64,000 bases of DNA from Streptomyces sp. ISL-1 (GTDB lineage: Bacteria > Actinomycetota > Actinomycetes > Streptomycetales > Streptomycetaceae): positions 1-64,000 of the forward strand of contig NZ_JAGGOI010000004.1 of assembly GCF_018614585.1 (NCBI RefSeq). The letters are read 5' to 3'. The position numbers were made by a program, and so were the translations under genes. Numbering within the stretch: the first letter of the stretch is position 1; each line of letters starts with the position of its first letter. The notes beneath the pieces were generated by a model. The model saw only the letters and a program-made list of their open reading frames with translations. It searched no databases and had not been told where the DNA came from. Of the stretch, positions 46,101 through 53,583 are shown one piece after another.

Positions 46101-46485
46101 ACTCCCGCAGCGCGAGTGAACCCGTTCCGCCGGCCAGCATCGCGGTCCAGGCGGCGCCGACGACCTCACAGCCGTCGAGGGCGGCCTGCCCGCGCCGCAC
46201 GTCCACGGCCGGCAGTTCGGCGTCGCCGCCACGCAGAGTCAGTTCGGAGAGCATCACGGCGTCGGCGCGCAGCGCGATCACGCTGCCCGAGCGAGGGCGG
46301 ATCTCCACCGTCCCCCGCCCTTCGGCGGCGGTGAGAGTGACCCTGGTATTGATCACCAGGTTCTCCGCGTATGTCCCGGGCCGGACGCTGATGAGTGCGC
46401 CGGCACGGGCGGCCGCGAGTGCCTCACCGATCGTCCGGTAGCGGTCCCGGTCCCCCGGACCGACGGTCAGTACCTGGCGCGACAC
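43168..46485 (-). CDS. EccA-like protein: right-handed beta-helix fused to two AAA+ (CbxX/CfqX-type) domains
   Basis: A 1105-aa cytosolic protein. Residues 1-510 form a right-handed parallel beta-helix built of about 23-residue rungs (for example ALIVSG-like repeats such as GNGITLAQGTDPVLRRCRVS). Two AAA+ ATPase domains follow, with Walker A lysines 611 and 890 (both GPPGTGKTT) and Walker B FIDEAYTL in both. These are CbxX/EccA-type AAA modules. Mycobacterial EccA has one AAA and a TPR head, so this gene replaces the TPR head with a beta-helix and doubles the AAA. It is co-transcribed with mycP (4-nt overlap). Its probable role is to prepare or release ESX substrates in the cytosol. Confidence 0.85.
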   Translation of the reverse strand: MSRQVLTVGPGDRDRYRTIGEALAAARAGALISVRPGTYAENLVINTRVTLTAAEGRGTVEIRPRSGSVIALRADAVMLSELTLRGGDAELPAVDVRRGQAALDGCEVVGAAWTAMLAGGTGSLALRECRVSNPQGAGIVVTSTTPTTVESCTFEHLGTSGLVIAEQGEARIRGCTVRDARGNGLLANGEARGTVEDCDISSTDKPSIALEQNCSLSVVRTVVHDTSTGVHLSSGGRTTLEDVRVTGASGNGITLAQGTDPVLRRCRVSRTRGHGVLVTDRARGTFEDCWVDGAQGAALRVAGAASPALTGLTVRDCDQTGLLLEEDSAPELDHLEVIGGSPAIAVRDGANPLLRRARLVEPSGDGISTAKDARGRVEDCEIVRPKGAGVRVASGSTLYLAGGGVSDTATSGLVVEDGGNVTVRDFRVEISGEEGVVVATGGELTANRTAVHAPKGHGFLLREGALASLSGCEVSGGAQDGFRVESTAPVSLVNCLARENEGGGLVQTEPGDRLAVEGLNSTGNGKRDAWGSGSAENTDPAGSGAADAPPPDRADGPLGALNALIGLENVKQQVRTLVNLTQLAQRREQLGMSAPPMSRHLIFAGPPGTGKTTVARLYGAILAELGSLRSGHLVEVSRADLVAQVVGGTAIKTTETFQRALGGVLFIDEAYTLASDSGNGGADFGREAVDTLLKLMEDHRDDVVVVAAGYSREMESFLGSNPGLASRFSRTVEFENYSVPELVAIMENMCAQHQYELGEGTAAALAAHFEAMPRDSGFGNGRAARGVFEEMVDRQAVRLATLQQVGEHDLRLLLPEDVSATAGALAAETAAPADDPLTRLGDMIGLAEVKREVADLVNLITTARHRAAAGLPVPSLSNHLVFTGPPGTGKTTVARLYGEILTQLGILDRGQLIEAARADLVGRYIGHTAQLTREVFERARGGVLFIDEAYTLTPRGGGADFGQEAVDTLLKLMEDHRDEVVVIVAGYTDEMERFLASNPGLSSRFPRRISFADYSSEELVTIVRAQASSMGYECGAGTGPLLKEYFDSLPRDRSFGNARLARQVVESMVTRQAGRLSSLATPTLDDLRILLPEDVVSEAPKAAPR

Positions 46486-46521
46486 GCACCAACCTCCTTG
46501 CCACGGGGGCGTCTGCAGTGG

Positions 46522-46593
46522 GCGCCCCCTCGTGCGGGGGCGCGTGTCGGCGAGCCGACGGTGCCATCATGCCTCGCCCTGGGGGCGGGCGAG
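46522..46593 (-). promoter_or_regulatory. Two stem-loops between the ricin-lectin gene and the EccA-like gene
   Basis: An 8-bp stem (46522-46529 with 46536-46543) and a 7-bp stem (46573-46579 with 46587-46593) lie in the 144-nt gap. They could terminate or attenuate the lectin transcript before the EccA-like gene. Confidence 0.5.
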
Positions 46594-46629
46594 TGCCGAG
46601 AGCGGTGTTCTCGGTCTGCGGGCGTCCTG

Positions 46630-47970
46630 TCAGACGCTCCACTTCTGGTTGTCGGTCCCCGCGCAGCTCCACAGCTGCAGCAAGGCCCCGCTGCCCCGGT
46701 TGTTGTCCTTGATGTCGACGCACTTGCCGACAACGGTGTTGACCAGGTCGTGGCTGGCGTTCAGGACGAACTTCTGGGCGGCGTTGCCACTGCACCAGGC
46801 GATCTGGATGGGGGTGCCGTCGTTGTAGTTCGCGTTGGCCACGTCCAGGCACATGCCCTTGATGCGGACGGTGCCGTCGGAGGCGAACTGCCACTTCTGC
46901 GCGGGGCCGTTGTTGCAGTCCCACACGAACAGCTGCTTGCCGTCGCTGAAGTCGCCGCCCGGTACGTCGATGCAACGGCCCGAGAGGTGACTACGCAGGG
47001 AGACGGGGGCACTGAGAGTCACACCCGAACCGTCCTTCGCGGGCTGGTCCTTGCGGCCGTCGGACTCCTTCCCGCCGCTCTCCGGCTGGACCTTCTCACC
47101 GGCGTCCTTCGGCCGGCCCTCGCCCTTGTCCCCGCCCTTCACCGGGGCGGACGCGGAAGCCTCTTTCACCGGCTCCTTCTGCTTGCCCTGCTGGTCGGGG
47201 TCCTTCTTGCCGTCGCCGGAGGAACCGGTGTCGGGCGTGGTCGCAGCGAACTCGCCCGGTGCGTCCTGCGCGTTCCCGCCGAGCACTGTTCCCTCCGACG
47301 CCGGCCCCCTGCGGTCCTTGTCGTCGTTCCCGCCGAGCATCATGAACGGCACCGACACGAGCAGCGCCCCCGCGACCGCGGCCCCGGCCAGCACCGCCTT
47401 ACCCGGCCGCCCCACCGGTCCGGCCTGCTGCTGCGGCCGGTCGATCGCGGTCACGGTCATGGTCCGTACGAACGCCGGCAGCCGGCTCTTGGCGGCCGCG
47501 GCGGCACCGGGGTCGCCTTCGGCTTCGGACTGACTGCCGGAGGCCGCCCCGCTCTCGGAGCTGGTGCCGGTCTCGGAGCTGGCCCGGCTCTCGGAGCTGG
47601 TGCCGGTATCGGAGTTGGTGCCGGTATCGGAGTTGGTGCCGGTCTCGGAGTTGGTGCCGGTATCGGAGTTGGTGCCGGTCTCGGAGTTGGTGCCGGTATC
47701 GGAGTTGGTGCCGGTATCGGAGTTGGTGCCGGTCTCGGAGCTGGCGCCGCCTTCGGGCTCTGTGGTGCTGCCCTGTGCGGCCGTCTCCTCGGCCGCGGCA
47801 AGTTTCGTACCGGCCTCGGCTCCGCTCTTCGCCTCCGCGGGCTCAGAGTTGGGCTCGGTCTTGGGTGCGGGTGCGGGCTCGGCGACGGCTGCGGTCGCGG
47901 CCGTCTCCTCGCCGTCGGAACCGGGCTCGGCACGCGGGGAGATGGGGGGTTGTGGGGCCGAACGTGTCAC
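46630..47970 (-). CDS. Membrane-anchored ricin-type beta-trefoil lectin
   Basis: A 446-aa protein. The cytosolic N-terminus (1-185) is Ala/Pro/Glu- and Ser/Thr-rich and includes eleven 6-residue repeats. One membrane helix lies at about 190-212 (AVLAGAAVAGALLVSVPFMML), then an extracytoplasmic linker. The C-terminal ricin B-like domain (327-446) has three Q-x-W/F units (AQKWQF, AQKFVL, NQKWSV). It would bind carbohydrate outside the membrane. The GTG start at 47970 overlaps the stop of the T7SS-associated gene (GTGA), so they are coupled. Its membrane module is closely similar to that of the B-lectin at 49371. Confidence 0.8.
   Translation of the reverse strand: MTRSAPQPPISPRAEPGSDGEETAATAAVAEPAPAPKTEPNSEPAEAKSGAEAGTKLAAAEETAAQGSTTEPEGGASSETGTNSDTGTNSDTGTNSETGTNSDTGTNSETGTNSDTGTNSDTGTSSESRASSETGTSSESGAASGSQSEAEGDPGAAAAAKSRLPAFVRTMTVTAIDRPQQQAGPVGRPGKAVLAGAAVAGALLVSVPFMMLGGNDDKDRRGPASEGTVLGGNAQDAPGEFAATTPDTGSSGDGKKDPDQQGKQKEPVKEASASAPVKGGDKGEGRPKDAGEKVQPESGGKESDGRKDQPAKDGSGVTLSAPVSLRSHLSGRCIDVPGGDFSDGKQLFVWDCNNGPAQKWQFASDGTVRIKGMCLDVANANYNDGTPIQIAWCSGNAAQKFVLNASHDLVNTVVGKCVDIKDNNRGSGALLQLWSCAGTDNQKWSV
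47554..47751 (-). repeat. Eleven 18-bp tandem repeats in the lectin gene
   Basis: Units of the form (C/A)TCGGAG(C/T)TGGTGCCGGT repeat every 18 nt from 47554. They encode six-residue units such as GTNSDT/GTNSET. The frame is preserved at any copy number. Confidence 0.95.
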
Positions 47971-48815
47971 GTGGTCCTCCCTGTGGTGTGGGGCCAGGGT
48001 TCAGGAGAGCTGTCGGTCCGGGCCGCGGCCGCAGGGCCGGTACCGTCCGCCGAGCCTGTACGGTCCGCCGAGCCGGCGAGGCCGCCGGAGCTCTCCACCG
48101 TCACGGCCTCTGCTGCGGGCGCCCCCTCGGCACCCGGCACACGTACGGGATCGAGAAGACTGTCCGCCGGGACGAGCAAGGGGGCCGCGGCTCCGGCGTT
48201 CGCCAGCAACCGGGTGCCCGAATCACTCAGTGAACGGGCCAACTCGCGTGCGGGAAGCGTGTCATGTCGAAGTGCCGCGGACATGAACTCGTGTACCGGC
48301 GAGGTGAACAACAGCACCACCGGTGCCCCGTCCAGGCCGGTGGCCGTGAGCGGCCCGCCGTCCGGCCCGCGCACCACTGTGATCTCCGCCTCCGCGAGCG
48401 CCGCGAGCGCCTCGTCCACCGAGCCGTAACCGGTGGCGGCACGCTGCGCCGCCGCGTCCACCGGGTCGCTGGGCTCCGGCCAGCCGAGCACCCGGGCCGA
48501 GGGCCGGTACGCCGGGTTGGCGCGGTAGTCCCCCACGCCCCCGTCCTCGTCCGACTGCCACTCCCCCAGCACCGCCCACTCCGGCGGCGTCCGCTCCTCG
48601 GTCCACTCCGGGTCGACCACGCCGATCCAGTGCCCCGGCGCCCGGCGGGCGGCGGCCCGTACGGCCTCGGGTATCTCGGGCGTGTCCGCGAATTCGGTGG
48701 TCTCGGTGACGTCGGCAACGACTCGCTCGGAAGCGGCGGTCGGGCCGGAGCCGTCAGGCACCACGGACAAGGCATCATGCCTGCCCTCTTGCCGTTCTCC
48801 GGGCCGCATTTTCAC
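47967..48815 (-). CDS. Type VII secretion system-associated protein (SseB-like C-terminal region)
   Basis: A 282-aa soluble protein. Residues about 50-140 contain the streptomycete T7SS-associated motif series APGHWIGVVDPEW, GEWQSDEDG and ARVLGWPEPSDPVDAA. Residues about 140-250 resemble SseB N-domains (EITVVRGPDGG, PVVLLFTSPVHEF). No signal peptide or membrane helix was found. It is the first gene of the leftward set continuing into the ricin lectin, EccA-like and mycP genes, overlapping the lectin start by 4 nt. Its role is unknown; the family is repeatedly found beside actinobacterial ESX genes. Confidence 0.8.
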   Translation of the reverse strand: MKMRPGERQEGRHDALSVVPDGSGPTAASERVVADVTETTEFADTPEIPEAVRAAARRAPGHWIGVVDPEWTEERTPPEWAVLGEWQSDEDGGVGDYRANPAYRPSARVLGWPEPSDPVDAAAQRAATGYGSVDEALAALAEAEITVVRGPDGGPLTATGLDGAPVVLLFTSPVHEFMSAALRHDTLPARELARSLSDSGTRLLANAGAAAPLLVPADSLLDPVRVPGAEGAPAAEAVTVESSGGLAGSADRTGSADGTGPAAAARTDSSPEPWPHTTGRTT

Positions 48816-49370
48816 CTGAACTCTTCGGTCCGTACGAATTCTTGGGTGCCGCGCGCCATGCGCGCACCTCGACGTTGATCAGATCGGGGAGCCAACAGGA
48901 TGCCACACGCGCCCCGCCCGTGGGCGACCGGGTCATGTCCGTATCAGGGGCCCGCGTGCCCGTTTGCTGCCCGGGTGGTGAACTTTTGGGGACCAGTGAG
49001 GCGTGGGTGGACAAAGCGGTGGGGCGGTTGGGGCTGAGGGGTGCTGCTGTCGCCCCTGTGACGGGCTAAGTTGGGTGTGCCATCGGACCCGTCGACGTAC
49101 ACATGTCTTCCGCCCGGACGTCCAAGCCAGGGCTGTACGGGAGGACTTCGCGGCTCGGAACGGTTCGCAGCCCGGAAAGGCTCGGACCGGTCCGCGGCCG
49201 CCGCCGCGGAGGGTCACGCGGAACTCGACGACCAGGACCGAGAGCCGAACCGGCTCACTCGACGCGGCACTTGCCCAAAGCCCGCCGCGCCGACCGGCGT
49301 TCGTCCGGCCCGGCCGCTGTGCGGGCCCGTGCCCACCACCGACAGCTCCGCCACCGAGGAGGAGTACCGC
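48816..49370. other. Divergent region between the T7SS-associated gene and the B-lectin gene
   Basis: A 555-nt region with no supported gene; the open frame back to 49071 lacks a start signal of its own. It must hold the promoters for both lectin transcripts. No confident promoter or operator was identified. Confidence 0.5.
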
Positions 49371-50342
49371 ATGTCCCCCCAGCACCACACCCCCGGCGCG
49401 AACGCGGAGGCGGCCGCCGCCCGCGCAGAGGAGGCCGGGTCGCCACCCCCGTCCTCGGCACCGGACGAGCAGGCCCCGAGCCCCGCCGCGGCCCCCAAGG
49501 CGGAGTCAGGCACTGCCCCGAGCGGGGAGACCGCTGCCGCGACCGCCACCGCCGCCGCCCCGCCCCCGGCCGCCGCCAAGCCCGCCGAGGAGCCCGAGGA
49601 GGGCGTCGCCGTGGCGGCGGCCGTCGGAACGGCGCCGCGGGACGTCAAGGCCGCCACCGGTACCGACACAGGACGCCCCCGCAAGCCGATCCTGGCGGGG
49701 GCCGCGATCGCCGGCGCCGTCCTGGTCGCCATACCCCTGCTGCTGGCGGGGAGCGCGAACGACGAGCGACCCCACTCCGCCAAGGGGCCGGCCGCGGACT
49801 CCGACACCGTCCTGAACGCGAGCTCCGCCCCCGCCGTGCTCGACGACTACGTGGCCGAGAAGCCCAGTTCGTCCCCGAGCAAGGCGAAGCCGAAGAAGAG
49901 CGAGGCTCCGAAGGTCGCCGTCGTCCAGCCTGCCGCGCCCTCGCCGAGCCCCAAGGCGAGCAGCTCCCCCGAGAAGAAGGCCAAGGCGAAGCCCAAGCCC
50001 AAGGCGACCCCGAAGCCGAACTGGGGCACCAAGACCGTCTACGCGACCAGTGTCCTGCAGGTCGGACAGGCCTGGTCCACCAACCGCATCCGCATGGTCA
50101 TGCAGAGCGACGGCAACCTCGTCGTCTACAACGAGAAGGGCAAGCCCATCTGGGCGGCCATGACGTTCGGCGCCAACCACCGGGCAATCTTCCAGCAGGA
50201 CGGCAACCTCGTCATCCACAACGCCGACGACCGCCCCATCTGGGCCTCCAAGAGCCACGGCCACGAGAACGCCCAGCTGGTCCTGCGGGCGGACGGCAAG
50301 GTCGTCATTCTTCACAACGGCGGAGTCATCTGGTCCACCTGA
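49371..50342 (+). CDS. Membrane-anchored bulb-type (B) lectin
   Basis: A 323-aa protein. The cytosolic N-terminus (1-105) is Ala/Pro-rich. One membrane helix lies at about 107-127 (ILAGAAIAGAVLVAIPLLLAG), followed by an extracytoplasmic Lys/Pro/Ser linker. The C-terminal B-lectin domain (about 218-323) has repeated mannose-site motifs MQSDGNLVVYN and QQDGNLVIHN, the Q-x-D-x-N-x-V-x-Y pattern. A third copy is degenerate (LRADGKVVILH). Start ATG 49371 follows GAGGAGGAG. Its membrane module matches that of the ricin-lectin protein at 46630, though the lectin folds are unrelated. Confidence 0.8.
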   Translation: MSPQHHTPGANAEAAAARAEEAGSPPPSSAPDEQAPSPAAAPKAESGTAPSGETAAATATAAAPPPAAAKPAEEPEEGVAVAAAVGTAPRDVKAATGTDTGRPRKPILAGAAIAGAVLVAIPLLLAGSANDERPHSAKGPAADSDTVLNASSAPAVLDDYVAEKPSSSPSKAKPKKSEAPKVAVVQPAAPSPSPKASSSPEKKAKAKPKPKATPKPNWGTKTVYATSVLQVGQAWSTNRIRMVMQSDGNLVVYNEKGKPIWAAMTFGANHRAIFQQDGNLVIHNADDRPIWASKSHGHENAQLVLRADGKVVILHNGGVIWST

Positions 50343-50347
50343 CACCG

Positions 50348-50370
50348 CGGCGGGTCGGAAAGGCCCGCCG
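50348..50370 (+). terminator. Hairpin after the B-lectin gene
   Basis: CGGCGGG at 50348-50354 pairs with CCCGCCG at 50364-50370, 6 nt after the stop. Confidence 0.6.
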
Positions 50371-50409
50371 ACTGTCGGACCCCGCACCGCAGCCATGCAC
50401 ATCCTTGGC

Positions 50410-50706
50410 GAACTTCTCACAGTCACGCCGCGCCAGCCCAGCCAGCGTCTTCCGCCCCAGGCGCGGCACGAGATGGTTGCGAACAAACCCCTCATAGTTG
50501 CGACGTGTCGACTCACCGATGACGCGCCGATCCAGCCACTCCCGAGCCCAGACCCACAAAGGCAAGGCTCCGCGCGCAGGGTCGAAGCAGGTGCCCGCTT
50601 TCTTATCGTTCTCGACCTTGACGGCGAAAGCGTCCGCGCCGTCCCGGCCCACCCTCCGCGGAAACGACTTCTCCCGCTGCCGCCCCCGCCTGCCACCATG
50701 CCAGGC
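50410..50706 (-). pseudogene. Tyrosine-recombinase (phage-type integrase) N-terminal fragment
   Basis: The frame reads QREKSFPRR, ADAFAVKVEND, LPLWVWAREWLDRR, TRRNYEGFVRNHLVPRLGRK. These are the arm-binding and core-binding segments of actinophage-type integrases. Both the true N-terminus and the whole catalytic domain (Arg...His-x-x-Arg...Tyr) are missing. It sits right after the last gene of the type VII cluster. This is a decayed mobile-element remnant. Confidence 0.75.
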
Positions 50707-50736
50707 GCCGCCGGGCAGTCGCTTCCGGGGACGCTC

Positions 50737-51645
50737 CTACCGACCACCGCCCGTCCCGATGGGGAGCAGGTCCCCCAGCCGCGGCTCTGTACGTTCCCCA
50801 AGCTCGTCGGTCACCTGCGCACCTGGCGTGCTCGGCGCGGGGCTGCCCGTGGGGGATGCGCTGACACTGCCGGTAGGACTCGGGGAAGGGGTGGTGGTCG
50901 CCGGGGGCGACTGGCTGGGGCGGCCACTGGAGGGGCTGGGAGTCGGAGTGGCGTTCGCGGGCGGTGGAGCGGGGTCGGCGGTGGGGGCCTTGGAAGCCGG
51001 CGGCTCCGGCAGAGTGGGCGTCGCACGAGGACGGCGAGTCACCCCCTTGTTCCGGTCCCGGGCGGTGCCTCTGGCCGGGCGTGTGGCCGGACGTTCCGGG
51101 GAACGTGAGGCTTTCGACGGCTCGGTCGCCTGCCCCTGGGGCTCGTCGGGGGATGCCTGCTCCGGGCTCGGCGCCGCCTGAGGGGCACCGGCGGAGTGGT
51201 CGGGCAGCAGCGATGCGGTGGCCAGGCCACCCAGTATCGCGAAGGTGGCCGCGGCAAGAGTCCGGCCACCGTACTTCTTCCAGCGAGGCGGACGGTGGCG
51301 GTGAACCTGAGGCACGGCGGCTGCCCGAGGCTGCGGTACGGCTACGGTGGCGGCCCGAGGCTCGGGCACGGCTACGGTCGCTGACCGCGCCTGGGCCGCG
51401 GGTACGGCGGCCGGGGGAGGCGGTGTTGCGGGTACGGCGGCCTGGGGAGTGGCGTGCCGGGGAACGCCAGGGGGCTCGACCGGGCCCGGTCCTTCGTTGA
51501 GGAGGACCTCCATCGCCGCCGTGCCGACGGCAGGAGCCTCAGCGGTCCAATCGCTCGGCGGCTGCAAGCCGGAGTCGTACGCCCCGCATTCCGGGCACGT
51601 CACGGTGCCGTTGAGAGTGCGGCGGCAGGGGACGCAGTAGTCCAT
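50737..51645 (-). CDS. Zinc-ribbon membrane protein (SCO2400-like), 302 aa
   Basis: It begins with a short zinc ribbon, MDYCVPCRRTLNGTVTCPEC, with two C-x-x-C pairs at residues 4/7 and 17/20. A Pro/Ala-rich spacer with repeated VAVPEPRAA-type units follows. One membrane helix lies at about 135-155 (LAAATFAILGGLATASLL), and a Pro/Ser/Thr-rich extracytoplasmic tail runs to the end. No enzyme motif was found. This layout is common in streptomycetes as an uncharacterised membrane protein. ATG 51645 is the only start that keeps the zinc ribbon. Confidence 0.7.
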   Translation of the reverse strand: MDYCVPCRRTLNGTVTCPECGAYDSGLQPPSDWTAEAPAVGTAAMEVLLNEGPGPVEPPGVPRHATPQAAVPATPPPPAAVPAAQARSATVAVPEPRAATVAVPQPRAAAVPQVHRHRPPRWKKYGGRTLAAATFAILGGLATASLLPDHSAGAPQAAPSPEQASPDEPQGQATEPSKASRSPERPATRPARGTARDRNKGVTRRPRATPTLPEPPASKAPTADPAPPPANATPTPSPSSGRPSQSPPATTTPSPSPTGSVSASPTGSPAPSTPGAQVTDELGERTEPRLGDLLPIGTGGGR

Positions 51646-52139
51646 GGGTTCGACCGTTCAGTGCGTGAGTCGCGGGCAGGAACCGTGGTGCGCCGACCGG
51701 GCCGGGCAGCAGCCCGCGGTCGCGCGGCGCCGGGCGTCGTGCAGAAGGATCCTTGGCATATGCGAACCTCGCTCACTCACCGGTCTGGGGATGGGTCACC
51801 GGTTATCGAGGTCAACGGGGCCCGGCGAGTCACTGTTCATCCGGCGGCCGAAACGTGGGATACGTAACTCCTGCGGCGGTCACACCTGTTCACGCGAGTG
51901 CCCCCGCCCGGCACCCGGAGCGACAGCCAACGGCCTTCCGTGCCGGCTGCGTTCACTTCCCGCACCCAACGGGCGGTGCTGGGCGGCCGGAACACGGGCC
52001 GCGAACCCACCGGCCGCTGCGGCTGTTCGCGGGTGCGGCGCGCCCGCCCCTACGGGGGATTCGCGGACGTGGCCCGGGTGATGGGCCACACCAACGTCGA
52101 AGACCGTCTGCGGCGGGCCGACGTGTGCCTGCCGGCCGG
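51646..52139. other. Non-coding or decayed region
   Basis: No supported gene. On the plus strand near 52058-52112 the frame reads DVARVMGHTNVEDRL, which resembles the end of a tyrosine-recombinase catalytic domain (LGH-type box). It is too short to call. The rest shows no recognisable element. Confidence 0.4.
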
Positions 52140-52816
52140 TTGCCGGATCGCGCTCCAGACGGGCGTACTGCTCGGTGGAGACCAGTGATCTTCCGCTGTC
52201 CATCACCTGGCGCACCCGCTCCACGGACTTCCGCGCGTCCTCGGCGACCAGCAGGGCGCCCGTGGGCATTCCCTGGAAGGAGGCGGCCGGGATTCCGGTG
52301 AACCGCCCGATCGCCCTGTTGACCCGCAGAATCGTCATCTCAGGGCTGTGGACGACCAGACCGATCGGGCACCGGCGGAACAACCCGTCGAGGACCGCGC
52401 CGTCCCTCTGCCACTCGAGGACCTCCGCCGCGGGCGCCCCGACGAGCAACCAATCGCGCACATGGTCACCGCGCAGCAGCTCACCTGCCCGGAAACCCAT
52501 CTCCACGAGCCGGCCGCTGCGATGCCGCACCGCCAGTACGCCGAACCAGCCTCCCTCTCTCCTGCACGTCGCCGCGGCTTCCTTGGCAGCCGGCAGGTCG
52601 CCTGGGTCGATCAGGACATCGAAGGCCGGACGGCCGATCACCGCAGACTCCGGGTAGCCGAGCACCTCCTGGGCCCGCCGGCTCCAGCCGACCACGGTTC
52701 CCCGGTCGTCGAGCACCGCCGAGGGTCCCCTTCGGCGAGCCGCACCAGAAGATTCTTACGCCCCTCCAGGCGGGCCAGCCGGCGTACGACGTCATGTCAA
52801 GACGCCGCGGGAGGAG
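52140..52816 (-). pseudogene. PAS-domain sensor protein, frameshifted and truncated
   Basis: Two PAS domains are visible on the minus strand. The first is from 52716 (VLDDRGTVVGWSRRAQEVLG). The second is near 52380 (SPEMTILRVNRAIGRFTGIP). Directly upstream, in another frame, reads RLARLEGRKNLLVRLAEGDP. This joins the PAS frame only if one base is missing near 52728, so there is a frameshift. Homology ends near 52140 with no native stop or output domain. Similar N-termini belong to SpoIIE-type PP2C phosphatases such as the intact one at 56339. Confidence 0.65.
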
Positions 52817-53132
52817 GGAGTTCCGGTCGGCGAGGAGGTCGTGCACCTGCCGCGCGCCAAGGTCCTTCCGTACGCGGACGGTAAGTTGGTACTCCGGTCG
52901 TAACGATCCGTCCGCCATTACCGCGACGCGTTCGGCGTCGTGAAGTCCGCAAGCCGGCACCGGCAAGCCGAGCTCGTACGATCGTGCCGCGCCGCCTCGA
53001 CCCCATGAGTCCTGATGGCGCGACCGGAACGCGAGCAGAGCCCGCCTGCCCTTGGATCGGTTCGTCGTCCTGCCGGTGCCGTACACAATGCCTGTTTTGA
53101 TGCAGGGCGCACAGACATCAGCGAAGGATCCC
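52817..53132. other. Region without a supported gene
   Basis: The minus-strand frame reads MADGSLRPEYQLTVRVRK and then VHDLLADRNSLLPRR, which looks protein-like but was not matched to a family. The right end carries a GAAGGA ribosome-binding site (53123-53128) for the ABM gene. Confidence 0.4.
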
Positions 53133-53465
53133 ATGATCTTCATTACCGCCAAGTTCCGAGTCCGTCCCGAGCACGCCGACCGCTGGCCCGAGATCACCTC
53201 TGACTTCACCCGGGCGACGCGCGCCGAGACCGGCTGCCTGTGGTTCGACTGGTCGCGCAGCGTGGACGAGCCGACGGAGTACGTCCTGGTCGAGGCCTTC
53301 CGCGATGGCGAGGCCGGGGTCGCGCATGTGCAGTCCGCGCACTTCAAGGCTGCGCAGCAGACGCTGCCGCCGCATCTGGTCGAGACGCCGCGCATCGTGA
53401 ACGCGACCATTCCGCAGGATGACTGGTCGCTCCTTGGGGAGATGGCGGTCCCAGGACAGGAGTAG
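53133..53465 (+). CDS. Antibiotic biosynthesis monooxygenase (ABM)-family protein
   Basis: A 110-aa protein with the dimeric alpha+beta ABM fold. It has an N-terminal strand IFITAKFRVRPEHADRW, a central ETGCLWFDWSRS segment and the EYVLVEAFRD strand. AHVQSAHFKAAQQTLPPHL gives the conserved HxxxxHF helix. Length and motif order match the family (quinol or small-aromatic monooxygenases, YgiN-like). ATG 53133 has GAAGGA upstream; the longer open frame from 53052 is not needed. It is intact but isolated among pseudogenes, so its partner pathway is unknown. Confidence 0.8.
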   Translation: MIFITAKFRVRPEHADRWPEITSDFTRATRAETGCLWFDWSRSVDEPTEYVLVEAFRDGEAGVAHVQSAHFKAAQQTLPPHLVETPRIVNATIPQDDWSLLGEMAVPGQE

Positions 53466-53583
53466 CTCCCTGTCCAAGCGTCAGCGAGCAGGCGCCCCGT
53501 CAACGGCGCGCACTCCGGTCAGTCCACGGGAGCCTGCGTCAGTCCCGCAAACGCCACCTGATTCGCACTTCCCGCCCGGGCTT

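Noticed and set aside
47554..47751. CRISPR array from regular repeats
   Set aside because: Contiguous 18-bp units with no spacers, in frame within the lectin gene.
49071..49370. N-terminal extension of the B-lectin
   Set aside because: No start signal and non-protein-like composition; ATG 49371 follows GAGGAGGAG.
52058..52112. Independent integrase gene on the plus strand (DVARVMGHTNV)
   Set aside because: Only about 18 residues resemble a recombinase box; too short to annotate as a gene.
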